Positions 1 to 7,069 of a stretch of DNA of 14,125 nucleotides are shown here, one piece after another. The notes under the pieces were generated by a model. The model was not told the DNA's origin. It ran no database searches and saw only the letters and a program-made list of their open reading frames with translations. Source of the stretch: Deltaproteobacteria bacterium. Lineage in GTDB: Bacteria > Desulfobacterota > Binatia > Bin18. Every line of letters begins with the position of its first letter. Within the stretch, counting starts at the first letter, position 1. The position numbers were made by a program, and so were the translations under genes. The stretch lies in the NCBI GenBank assembly GCA_016200595.1, contig JACQEL010000832.1, positions 1 to 14,125 of the forward strand, in the 5' to 3' direction.

Positions 1-2
1 AA

Positions 3-722
3 GAGGAAAGGACCCGCTATCTAGATGCCCTTGAAGCAGCAGATCGCTCGGACCTTGGTCCACTTGTATCTGTTTTCGCGGCGGCTCAGCGCAAGGCATT
101 TGTTCAGGTTCTAAGTATCTCTGGGCAGGTCTTACAACTCAAGCGAGCCGAGCAGGTTATTGCGGCAACTCGCAATCAGCTAGAGTCCCGCGATCGGACA
201 ACACGTGCTGTGTGGGACAATGCAAAGCGAACGGCAGGTAAGCTCCAGAACTTGACAAATGAACGCTTCAAAGAGATTGCGCGTAGCCTCGAGGATCAGA
301 CTGGAGATTATCTTCGTGATGCTCGTTTTATGACGGAATCAGAACCAGCAGGGGGAATACGTAGTCACTATTTCCGTTGGCAAATCGTGGAAACGGCAAG
401 ACGGATAGGGTATTTTGCCAACACAAATGAGTATCATGCTTGGACACGCTTAATCCTTCGTGCGGGATCACAAGCTGAGATTCTTGTGTCATTTCACGGT
501 ACAGGTTCTGAATTTCGTGGAATTCTTGCAGTCTCTGCTTGTTTCTGCCGTCGAGAAGCAACAGATGAGGGGGAGCGTGCAGTCGTTGACCTCGTTCCCT
601 TAACTCTTGAACTCTTTCAAATTAACTATCGTGAGGATGAAAGTAACGCCACTGTCCGTTTTGAGAACTGGCTTGAAGAAATCCTAGTCAAGGGACTAGA
701 ACTCTGGCGACAGAGTCTCTGA
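3..722 (+). CDS. C-terminal part of a Fic-family-like protein (5' end outside window)
   Basis: The frame is open from position 3 to the TGA at 720-722, so the gene begins to the left of the window; the GTG at 210 is not a convincing start. The first 35 or so residues, with YLDALEAADRSDLGPLV at about 25-75, resemble the segment that follows the catalytic region in Fic-domain proteins, which transfer AMP or related groups to target proteins. The HPFxxGN(G/K)R catalytic motif is not in the visible part, so the assignment rests on this downstream signature. The rest (about 170 residues) is a mixed alpha/beta region I do not recognise. It lacks membrane segments. An attC-like site starts 45 bases after the stop, so this is the first cassette gene seen. 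An unrelated protein with a chance match remains possible. Confidence 0.5.
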   Translation, partial: EERTRYLDALEAADRSDLGPLVSVFAAAQRKAFVQVLSISGQVLQLKRAEQVIAATRNQLESRDRTTRAVWDNAKRTAGKLQNLTNERFKEIARSLEDQTGDYLRDARFMTESEPAGGIRSHYFRWQIVETARRIGYFANTNEYHAWTRLILRAGSQAEILVSFHGTGSEFRGILAVSACFCRREATDEGERAVVDLVPLTLELFQINYREDESNATVRFENWLEEILVKGLELWRQSL

Positions 723-767
723 GTTTCGAGAGCCGAAGGAGATACTGTCGTCGATCTTCAGGTGCTT

Positions 768-868
768 GGCTAACAACAGCCTCCAGCCCGACCGCGGCCC
801 GCGAACGGATCTGGGCGAATGTGCAAGGATACGGTCGGGCCGCGGCGGCTGAGCCTTGGGCGTTAGCT
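768..868 (+). other. attC site 1
   Basis: The left core GGCTAAC is at 768-774 and the right core GTTAGCT at 862-868, complementary except for the outermost base. Between them an imperfect palindrome pairs CCGCGGCCCG (left arm) with CGGGCCGCGG (right arm), with unpaired bases as in folded attC sites. It lies between the stop of the Fic-like gene and the start of the next gene. Confidence 0.85.
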
Positions 869-896
869 GCACAAACAGAACTAAAAGGGTTGAATT

Positions 897-1358
897 ATGC
901 CATTACCGCTGATACCCGCGATCATTCTTGCGGCATCTGCACTTACAGGAGGCACTGGACTTTTCAAAACTGTTGACTCCGGGGTCAGGATCAAGAAGGC
1001 AAAAGACCGTTATAACAGCCGACGCAGTCAATACGACCGCGCTGAGCAACACTATAAACAGCAGCATGATAAAGCGGAATCGAATTTTGAGGCATTAGGA
1101 AGACGGCGACTTGAAGCGCTCGTGACTATGGGGCGAGCGGTAGACTTTCTAAAGAAGGCGAAGATCCGGGAGCGTGAGTTAGAGCAGCGATTCGAGATCA
1201 CTCCTCAGAAACTAGCCGCTTGGGAAGGAGCCTCAGTGAATGCTGTCGAAGTACTCAGTGGCCTCGTCGGAAGTGCCGGTGCAGGCCTTGCGACTGCTGT
1301 GCAGACCTGCACATGTTGTTCGACCTTGGTCTCATCGCTGTCGATACAGCAACAATGA
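897..1358 (+). pseudogene. Truncated coiled-coil membrane-associated protein, fused out of frame to an HNH remnant
   Basis: The ATG at 897 lies 28 bases after attC 1. Residues 1-25 are hydrophobic and glycine/alanine-rich (MPLPLIPAIILAASALTGG). They are followed by a charged helical region of about 80 residues with a coiled-coil look, then a second small-residue segment (VLSGLVGSAGAGLATA) at about 119-134. This layout matches an uncharacterised bacterial family whose proteins continue after that glycine-rich stretch with long hydrophobic segments. Here the likeness stops near base 1295 and the last 20 codons are out-of-frame reading through an HNH endonuclease tail. The gene is therefore best read as the 5' half of a longer gene cut by a deletion. 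No function is known for the family; the N-terminal hydrophobic part suggests membrane association. Confidence 0.6.
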
Positions 1359-1510
1359 CCGTCCTTATCGCCCCGGAGCTTGAGGGAACATCGTATGCCC
1401 AATATGACGGTGTAGCTCTTCGGCTACCACAGACTTCTTATGGTCAACCAAGTCGAGAAGCGTTAGATATGCACAGGAAGGCCGCTGGCCTAACAAACCG
1501 TTCCACCTGA
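1298..1510 (+). pseudogene. C-terminal fragment of an HNH restriction-type endonuclease
   Basis: In frame 2 the segment CADLHMLFDLGLIAVD followed by a beta-rich tail and ending in SREALDMHRKAAGL resembles the C-terminus of putative HNH restriction endonucleases, where LCxLHHxxFDxG carries the last metal-binding histidines and the protein closes with a WHR-type motif. The second histidine is lost (ADLHM where ALHHM would be expected) and no upstream HNH portion is present. The TGA at 1508-1510 falls inside attC 2, as is common for cassette genes. The junction with the preceding gene is near 1295. A functional enzyme is not encoded. Confidence 0.6.
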
Positions 1511-1587
1511 CCGGGGCCCGTTTGCGGTTTGGAGTAAACATGTAAGGTTCCGTTTGGGCCGCGGCAGCTGAGGCGGAACCGTTAGAT
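1488..1587 (+). other. attC site 2
   Basis: The left core GCCTAAC is at 1488-1494 and the right core GTTAGAT at 1581-1587. Inner arms pair imperfectly: AACCGTTCC near the left with GGAACCGTT at the right, and GGGGCCCG against TGGGCCGC around the centre. It overlaps the 3' end of the HNH fragment. Confidence 0.85.
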
Positions 1588-1655
1588 GACAGAAACAAGG
1601 GTCTGTCTGAAAGAATGACCTAGAACAAGAGGTCAGGTCATAGGGGAGACTGACC

Positions 1656-3556
1656 ATGACTTTTGATGAAATACTCTCTCAGGTCTAAGCGCTGCTGCAG
1701 CGCGAGCAGCGGGTCTCCTACCGGGGCTTAAAGCGGCGGTTTGCCCTGGATGACGAATATCTGGAAGACCTTAAGGAAGAACTCATTGGCGCTAGGCGGC
1801 TCGCGGCCGACGAAGACGGACGCTTTCTGGTCTGGCGAGGCGACCAAGAGCCAGCGGCAGCTCCGTCCCCCCCTCGTTCCTACCAATCCCCACCTCTACC
1901 CACAGAGCCACGTCCTCCCGAAGCTGAGCGTCGCCAACTGACGGTGGTGTTCTGTGATCTGGTAGGCTCCACCGCGCTCTCCACCCAACTTGATCCTGAA
2001 GATCTGCGGGAGGTGATACAGGCCTATCAAAGCACCTGCACAGAGGTGATCCAGGGCTACGAGGGCCACATTGCTCAGCACTTGGGCGATGTTCTGTTAG
2101 TCTACTTTGGTTATCCCACTGCCCATGAAGATGATGCACAGCGGGCTGTACGGACTAGCCTGGAGATGATCGCTGCCCTGCGCCACCTCAACCCTAGCCT
2201 CCCACACCCCCTACAAGTTCGCCTCGGCATTCACACGGGCTTGGTTGTGGTGGGAGAGATCGGCAGTAGCGCCAAACGGGAGGTGCTGGCTCTGGGTGAG
2301 ACCCCCAACAACGCACCCAACAAGAACTGACACTCCAAATCGGCCTGGGGCGTTCGCTGCTGACTACCAAGGGCCCTGCGGCGTTTGAGGTAGGAGAGAC
2401 ATACGCCCGGGCGCGCGAGCTGTGTCAGCAGGTGCTAGAAACCCCGCAACTCTTCCCGGTGTTGTGGGGACTGCGTACATTCTATTCACTACGAGGCGAG
2501 CACCATACGGCCCGGGAGATGGGGGAGAAGGTCCTGCGCCTGGCTCAGAACGCAAAGGATCGGACTCTCCTCCTAGAGGCCCATTACGCGCTAGCGGCAC
2601 CCTTACTCACTCTGGGTGAGTTTGCCCTAGCCCGAGAGCACGATGAGCAAGGCGTGGCTCTTTACGATCCTCAGCAGCACAGGTCCCATGCCCTCCTCTA
2701 TGGACAAGACCCCGGAGTAGGTTGCCTCGCCCATAGGTCGATGGCTCTCTGGCATCTTGGTTATGCAGACCAGGCCCTAAAGAGCAGCCACGATGCGCTG
2801 ACTCTTGCCCACGAGCGTGCTCACCCTTATAGCTTGGCCTTTACACTCACTTTTGCTGCCTGGATCCATCAGCTCCGCCGAGAGGAGCAGACGGTCCGAG
2901 AGCGCGCAGAGGCAACGATTGCACTCTGCTCCGAGCATGGCTTCACGATGTGGTTGACCGTAGGGACTATCCTGCGGGGGTGGGCGTTGGCCAAGCAGGG
3001 GCAGGGAGAAGCAGGGATCGTGCAGATGCATCGGGGCCTAGCCGCCTTGCGCGCCGTTGGGGCAGAGGGATTACGGCCACTTTGGCTGACCATGCTGGCC
3101 GAGGCGTGTGAGGGGACGGGGCAGGTAGAGCAAGGGCTGAACGTGCTGGCTGAGGCGCTGACGCTCGTGGAGAAGAATGGAGAGTGGGGGGCCGGGGCGG
3201 AACTGTATCGGCTGAAAGGAACGCTAATGCTGCAGTCTAAAACAAGTCTTGGGCCAGTCTCGGGCAGGTCTCAGGCAAGTCAAGACCAATCCAGAGGCCC
3301 TGACCCCCGACCCCTGACCTCCGACTCCCAAGCCGAAGCTGAAGCGTGCTTTCTCAAAGCCATCAAGATTGCTCAGCGTCAGAGCGCGAAGTCGCTGGAG
3401 CTACGAGCGGTCATGAGCTTGAGTCGACTGTGGCAGAAACATGGCAAGAAGGACGAAGCCCGGCAACTGCTGGCCGAGATCTACGGCTGGTTCACCGAAG
3501 GCTTGGACACGAAAGATTTGCAAGAAGCAAAGAGACTCATTGAAGAGTTATCGTAG
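1656..3556 (+). pseudogene. Class III adenylate/guanylate cyclase-TPR protein, interrupted and internally deleted
   Basis: The ATG at 1656 follows GGGGAG at 1643-1648. An in-frame TAA at 1686-1688 follows ten codons (MTFDEILSQV). The same frame then continues to 2330 with a helical N-terminal region, a proline-rich linker and a cyclase domain: FCDLVGST (first metal aspartate), GDVLLVYFG (second aspartate), IHTGLVVVGEIG and LGETPN. The IAARxQ continuation with the transition-state arginine is missing. Just after LGETPN the likeness jumps, in another frame from about 2321, to the C-terminal TPR-like helical region, which runs to the TAG at 3554-3556. Full-length family members are roughly 1,100 residues with an AAA/STAND ATPase between these parts; that module is absent. 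So there is a stop codon, a large deletion and a frameshift. The ORF from 2432 might still give a free TPR-like protein, but no RBS was noted. Confidence 0.85.
3245..3330 (+). repeat. Short degenerate tandem repeats within the TPR linker
   Basis: Around 3245-3282 the units CAAGTCTTGGGC, CAGTCTCGGGC and AGGTCTCAGGC follow each other, and 3298-3330 carries repeated CTGACCCCCGAC / CCCTGACCTCCGAC units. They encode a low-complexity Ser/Gln/Pro linker between helical repeats of the cyclase-TPR protein, a spot where expansion and contraction would be tolerated. Confidence 0.5.
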
Positions 3557-3565
3557 GAGAGTGTC

Positions 3566-3664
3566 AGCTAACCATCCACTGCACCGTATTGTCGCCCGCT
3601 TGCGGTTTGAGGTAAACCTGAAAGGACACATTCGGGCGGCAAACGGTGAGCGGGACCGTTAGGC
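3566..3664 (+). other. attC site 3
   Basis: The left core AGCTAAC is at 3566-3572 and the right core GTTAGGC at 3658-3664. Inner arms include TGTCGCCCGCTTGCGG opposite a CGGGCGGCAAAC stretch. The right half, with GCGGCAAAC and GCGGGACCGTTAGG, closely resembles the right half of attC 5 (GGACCGGGACCGTTAGG). Confidence 0.83.
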
Positions 3665-3683
3665 GCGTGCTGGGGGCAAATAA

Positions 3684-4088
3684 ATGAAATCTACGGTCAC
3701 CTGCAAAGGATGCGGGAAAAGCTACAAAATCTCATTTTTGCGCTAGCAAAATGCTGATCTCTGTAAAGAATGCTTCGACAAACAATTTAGTCCTACCTCC
3801 CATGCTCTTACCTCATCTGAATCTGCCCAAGCTGTGTACCCACCTGTCCCCCCGTCCATCAAGATTGTCGCTGGCATCTTCTCGGTATTGGTCGGACTGT
3901 TCATCTATCTATGGGCAAGCAGACACTCCCCGTACAATCCACTAGATGCAATGATGGCGGGAGGCTTGGAGAACTATGTCCTGAAGGAACCATTCTATAC
4001 GGTCATATTGTTGACTGCGGCTGGCTTGGGCCTGCTCGGTATCTCTTTACTTGTTCTTGGGCTAATTAGCCGCGCTAACCTTTCCTGA
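3684..4088 (+). pseudogene. Zinc-ribbon protein with two C-terminal membrane segments, interrupted by TAG
   Basis: The ATG at 3684 starts MKSTVTCKGCGKSYKISFLR, then a TAG at 3744-3746, then the same frame continues with CKECF and runs to TGA at 4086-4088. Ignoring the stop gives a protein of about 133 residues: a CxxC-CxxC zinc ribbon, a Ser/Pro-rich linker, and two hydrophobic segments (IKIVAGIFSVLVGLFIYLWA and ILLTAAGLGLLGISLLVLGL) typical of small membrane proteins. The downstream part could start at an internal GTG around 3834 (VYPPVPPS), giving an 84-residue two-segment membrane protein without the ribbon. It lies 20 bases after attC 3, so it is the first gene of its cassette. The function is unknown. 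The TAG could be a real mutation or a sequencing error. Confidence 0.65.
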
Positions 4089-4120
4089 CCTCCCACGCGA
4101 AAGATCAAAAGGTACAGTAA

Positions 4121-4153
4121 AGTAGGGGGGACAAAAGCGAAGCGCTGTCCACC
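4121..4153. repeat. Small GC-rich inverted repeat (REP-like)
   Basis: GGACA at 4129-4133 pairs with TGTCC at 4146-4150, around AAAGCGAAGCGC. The form GGGGGACA..AAGCG..TGTCCACC is like short intergenic palindromes scattered through some environmental genomes. It lies in the 225-base gap between the zinc-ribbon gene and the antitoxin gene, which otherwise shows no clear attC. Confidence 0.3.
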
Positions 4154-4313
4154 AATCGAGGCTTCGGCACGGACCAACCGTCTGAGGAAGGCTCCCTCCG
4201 TTCGCGCGATGGAGGCCGAACGTGACCTGGAAAAGACCAGCTGCCAGTTGTGGCGGTCAGGTGGGCTATTGGTGAGCCACAACAGTGGTAAATATACAGC
4301 TTGGGAGAATAAA

Positions 4314-4589
4314 ATGCGTACCCACAAGATCAAGGTCACAATCCCAGCAGATCATCAGCTAGTGGTTAGGGTGCCTGATGACTTCCCGACAGGTCCAGCC
4401 GAGGTAATCATCCAGGCTGATTCCTCTGTCGAGCAGCGAATTGTAAAGCTCGCTGGCGTCCTCGCGCCGCAGGTGCCCCCGCCGCCGCATGTCGATCCAA
4501 TAGCCGACGTTCTTCAGGAGTTCCGCCACGAACGGCAACAACGGTTCGAGAAGTTGGAGACAGATGCAGGGGGGCAGGAGGATTCCTAA
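4314..4589 (+). CDS. VapB-like antitoxin
   Basis: The start is the ATG at 4314, preceded by GGGAG at about 4303-4307; the longer frame from 4209 has no such signal. The 91-residue product opens with MRTHKIKVTIPADHQLVVRV, a beta-rich region like the DNA-binding or folding part of antitoxins paired with PIN toxins. It ends in a charged proline-containing tail (PIADVLQEFRHERQQRFEKL) of the kind that wraps a toxin. It ends two bases before the GTG start of the PIN-domain gene, so the two are one operon. Antitoxins of this type bind and inhibit the toxin and repress their own promoter; the autoregulation is inferred from the family. No damage is visible. The sub-family is not certain (AbrB-like or another class). 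Confidence 0.78.
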   Translation: MRTHKIKVTIPADHQLVVRVPDDFPTGPAEVIIQADSSVEQRIVKLAGVLAPQVPPPPHVDPIADVLQEFRHERQQRFEKLETDAGGQEDS

Positions 4590-4591
4590 CC

Positions 4592-4996
4592 GTGAACTAC
4601 CTCACGGACGCTCATGCCCTACTGTGGCATTTGTATTGGCCGCAACGTTTGGGTAGAGCAGCTCAGCGAGTCTTCTCCAACGCAGACGCAGGACAAGGAT
4701 GTATCTACGTTCCCGCCGTGGTTGTCGCAGAAATGTTAATGGTGGTCCAGAAAGGTCGCCTGCTAGGCGCGTCTCTCGACCATCTACTCCCGCACCTGCG
4801 AGCAATGGCTGCAAGTGATAACTATCCGCTCTTGCCCTTGTTCCCCGAAACTGTCATTGCCAGTCATCAATATACGATCATTCCCGACATCTTCGATCGC
4901 CTTATCGTCACCGAAACGATTTCACGTAGTGTTCCTCTTGTGACTCGTGATCCAGTGATTCGGCAGTCGGGTTTGATCTCCACGATATGGGATTGA
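4592..4996 (+). CDS. vapC: VapC-type PIN-domain ribonuclease toxin
   Basis: The GTG at 4592 is preceded by the purine-rich GGGGGCAGGAGGA, giving 134 residues. PIN-fold acidic residues are all present: D6 in TDAHALLWHL, E47 in VVAEML, D99/D102 in IPDIFDRLIV, and D120 in VTRD. The C-terminus SGLISTIWD is typical of VapC relatives. These enzymes cleave RNA, often tRNA or rRNA, when released from the antitoxin. The gene follows the antitoxin with a two-base gap, and attC 4 begins 30 bases after its stop. Toxin-antitoxin pairs are frequent in large cassette arrays, where loss of the cassette is thought to be penalised, so the pair may stabilise this stretch. Both genes look intact. Confidence 0.85.
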   Translation: MNYLTDAHALLWHLYWPQRLGRAAQRVFSNADAGQGCIYVPAVVVAEMLMVVQKGRLLGASLDHLLPHLRAMAASDNYPLLPLFPETVIASHQYTIIPDIFDRLIVTETISRSVPLVTRDPVIRQSGLISTIWD

Positions 4997-5026
4997 GATT
5001 GTTAATGTACCGGGAGACAGGAAGCC

Positions 5027-5088
5027 GCCTAACAATCGGTTGGAGTCCGACGCCGCTGACGCGGCGCGGCTCAACCTGTGCGTTAGCC
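5027..5088 (+). other. attC site 4 (short, canonical)
   Basis: The left core GCCTAAC is at 5027-5033 and the right core GTTAGCC at 5082-5088. Inside, GGTTGGAGTCCG pairs with CGGCTCAACC and GCCGC TGAC GCGGC closes the hairpin, with the expected extrahelical bases. At 62 bases this is the most textbook site in the window. Confidence 0.92.
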
Positions 5089-5120
5089 AGCATAACTTCT
5101 TGAGAGGACAGTCATAGGAC

Positions 5121-5993
5121 ATGAACGACAGTAATGGGCCAAAAGGTAGAAAGGGGAAACTGCTCGAAGAGATTCAATACACAAAACAAGCCACGGATAG
5201 GTATCGTGCGAAGGGGCAAGAAATAGTAGAACAAGGTCAAATCATGAAAGACTTGGCCGAATCGGCCGAAGCATATGTGGCGAGTCTTCCAGACGACACT
5301 TACGTTTTACCCGAACGCTGGGATCAAGGAATAGCGGCTTGGAATGCAGCGAAATCTCGGCTAGACACTGCAAATGAAATTCTGATGACTGCAGGAAATG
5401 TTTACTTCACTACCGCAGCCACAGGTGTGACGACAAGTTGGCTCATGTCTTCAATGACCCTTGAGAAGCCACTGCCGCTAGATGTACAGCCGATTGCTGA
5501 GAAGGCGGTTGCGAAGTTCAACAAGGCGGCTGAGCGCGCGAATTGGGGAGAAGAGGCAGAGAAAGAGTTATTCAGGATGGGCTTTGACAACGCGCCTGTG
5601 GGACAGAACAGTGCAGCGTTGCTCCTCAGGCAAGCACGAGATCCCTTCTTGAGGCCAAGCGCTGACGAAACTGCCCCAGCTGCTGTCCTCATCCCTCTAC
5701 GAGAGTCCATAAATCGAGTATTGGCAGATCTCCTCAGAAGACGACCGAACCAGGAACCAGCAAAAGGGGCAGACGACAAGGTCATGTCGATCGGCTCTCA
5801 GGTAGCTAGGTCGGGCATTCAGCAAGGGGATCTGGTTCGTTTGGCGACCGACGCAAGAGATCTTATCAACGCCCTCTCCGCTTCTAAACAAGGCGAGATG
5901 ACCCGAGAGGATGTCCGCTTACTCTTTATGAGAGGAGCCTCTTTCTTGGTTGCTTTTCTTAGAGCCTTGGATGAGTCCAAACTGAAGACTTAG
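5121..5993 (+). CDS. Cassette protein of unknown function (290 aa, helical)
   Basis: The ATG at 5121 lies 32 bases after attC 4; TAGGA just upstream may serve as a weak ribosome site. I do not recognise this family. The protein is hydrophilic with no signal peptide. Residues 5-60 are charged and helical, with a possible coiled coil. A Trp-rich turn (LPERWDQGIAAWNAA) lies near 65-80. A short hydrophobic patch (VYFTTAATGVTTSWLMSSM) near 93-113 could be a buried helix rather than a membrane span. Then come alternating helical stretches and a C-terminal LLFMRGASFLVAFLRAL helix. Base use looks less GC-rich than the neighbouring insertion sequences and similar to the other cassettes. No stops or shifts were seen, so it may be functional. 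TCTAAC at 5997-6002, right after the TAG stop, looks like the start of its own attC. Confidence 0.8.
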   Translation: MNDSNGPKGRKGKLLEEIQYTKQATDRYRAKGQEIVEQGQIMKDLAESAEAYVASLPDDTYVLPERWDQGIAAWNAAKSRLDTANEILMTAGNVYFTTAATGVTTSWLMSSMTLEKPLPLDVQPIAEKAVAKFNKAAERANWGEEAEKELFRMGFDNAPVGQNSAALLLRQARDPFLRPSADETAPAAVLIPLRESINRVLADLLRRRPNQEPAKGADDKVMSIGSQVARSGIQQGDLVRLATDARDLINALSASKQGEMTREDVRLLFMRGASFLVAFLRALDESKLKT

Positions 5994-5995
5994 CT

Positions 5996-6002
5996 TTCTA
6001 AC
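5996..6002 (+). other. Left core of an interrupted attC
   Basis: TTCTAAC follows the stop of the unknown gene by two bases, where other cassettes here have their attC left core. The sequence after it is the IS1380 fragment, and TCTAAC recurs at 6419-6424 beyond the fragment. The attC of this cassette seems to have been split there. Confidence 0.45.
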
Positions 6003-6021
6003 CTGAATCCACGGATAAGCA

Positions 6022-6420
6022 TTACCCAAACTGTAAGTGAGCCAGGCGGTCGATCGCAAAGGGCCAGACTGCTTGGAAGCGATAGCGATCAGAGAGCATC
6101 AAGAAGACACGACGGGCGGTATGGACAATCTTCCCCGCGAGGTTGAGGAGATGATGCCGAATCGTCTTGAGGGTGGCCCGATGATAACTAGGGGGCAACA
6201 CTAACCGCTTGAACCATGCCACCAGATTGAAGGCGAGTTGGCCAATGAGCAGGTAGGCCCAATTGGCATGGAACTTTTGCATGGGCAGCTTCTCCAGGCC
6301 AAAGCCGCTCTTATGCTCCTTGAGAGCGTTTTCCATCGCGGCATGCTGCAGGTGCCAGACCACGACCTCCCGGGCGGACCATGCCTCCTCGTTCGTGACG
6401 GTGGCAGTGTAGAGGCTGTC
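6022..6420 (-). pseudogene. C-terminal third of an IS1380-family DDE transposase
   Basis: Reading the - strand from 6420 gives DSLYTATVTNEEAWSAREVV and then WHLQHAAMENALKEHKSGFG, followed by FHANWAYLLIGQLAFNLVAW and SDRYRFQAVWPFAIDRLA, ending at a TAA at 6022-6024. These are signatures of the IS1380/ISEcp1 group of cut-and-paste DDE transposases. The glutamate in the MENALKE stretch corresponds to the last catalytic acid. The remaining two thirds of the transposase, with both catalytic aspartates, is missing. The CCTGAATCCACGG just below, at 6002-6014, may be the outer end of the element. The other boundary, at about 6418, coincides with an attC-like core. It is not functional. Confidence 0.85.
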
Positions 6421-6537
6421 TAACCCCTATCAGGGCTCCGGTGTCAAGCGGACAGACGGATGCATCGCGGGGGCGGGGTGGCCGTCCGAGAAACAAATAG
6501 TGAAGCGTCTGTGCCAAGCGATCGGGGCTGACTTAAT
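6418..6537 (+). other. Decayed attC site (copy of the attC 5 type)
   Basis: GTCTAAC at 6418-6424 is followed by a stretch that aligns along its length with attC 5: TCAGGGCTCCGGTGTCAAG against TCAGGCCTCCGTTGTCAAG, then GCAGACGG- and GGGGGCGGG-type blocks. The right core is changed to CTTAATT, so the site is probably no longer used. Both copies are about 120 bases long. Confidence 0.65.
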
Positions 6538-6587
6538 TTCGGTTGCTGGTCACAGCCTGAGCGGCACCAAACACCTATGGAGGATCA

Positions 6588-6701
6588 ATGTTTCCCGTGG
6601 AACATATGGCACAGGAAACACTAGCCCCCGCAGAGGCTACGGCCGAGAAACTCTTCTGTGCCCTCATGCCGGTCTTCTCAAAGCAGCGGGTTGTGTCGTG
6701 A
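6588..6701 (+). other. Small ORF of 37 codons with a good ribosome site
   Basis: The ATG at 6588 is five bases after GGAGG (6579-6583) and runs to TGA at 6699-6701. The product begins MFPVEHMAQETLAPAEATAE and ends FSKQRVVS. It could be the start of a truncated transposase or other mobile-element gene, but I cannot name it. The rest of the region from 6702 to about 7030 shows no coding unit I can support, only a hairpin CCGCTGCGCGGCGG at about 6909-6922 that may lie near the left end of the IS91-type element. Confidence 0.3.
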
Positions 6702-7030
6702 GACACTCCTAGTTCGTGTCAGACTCGGGGGAGGGGCAGCTACGGGCCCCTTGGTGACGCCTCACCCAGAAGAGGAGCGGGAGAGACGGTCCACTCACTG
6801 CCTGCGGCTCCGGGCGTTTCGTCCAGATATTCCCGCACAATCCGTGCTGTATAGATAAGGAAGGAACCTCGCAGGGGCTCTACCCTCTATGGGCCAGTTG
6901 AACTAAACCGCTGCGCGGCGGCTCCTTGTGCCGTAGTGGTCTGCTATTTTCCTTTCTTTTGCAGTTCCTCTTCACAGCCCCGAAGCTAGTCAGCTCACGG
7001 ACACGTAAGATGACCTCCGAAAATTACGCG

Positions 7031-7053
7031 GTCGTGGTCCGGAAGGCCACGAC
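7031..7053. promoter_or_regulatory. Inverted repeat directly ahead of the recombinase gene
   Basis: GTCGTGGTCC at 7031-7040 pairs with GGCCACGAC at 7045-7053 around GGAA, with one bulged T. It ends four bases before the strong ribosome site AAAGGAGG at 7057-7064. In RNA this hairpin would stand next to the start and might limit translation; in DNA it could be an operator or part of the element's end structure. The role is inferred. Confidence 0.45.
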
Positions 7054-7069
7054 GCCAAAGGAGGTCTGT

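Noticed and set aside
1459..1468. A GCGTTAGATA sequence resembling an attC right core
   Set aside because: It lies within the HNH fragment's coding frame and has no matching left core or palindrome; the true site begins at 1488.
3995..4339. A 114-codon frame on the - strand over the zinc-ribbon end and the antitoxin leader
   Set aside because: It overlaps two better-supported genes, has no ribosome site, and its composition is not convincing.
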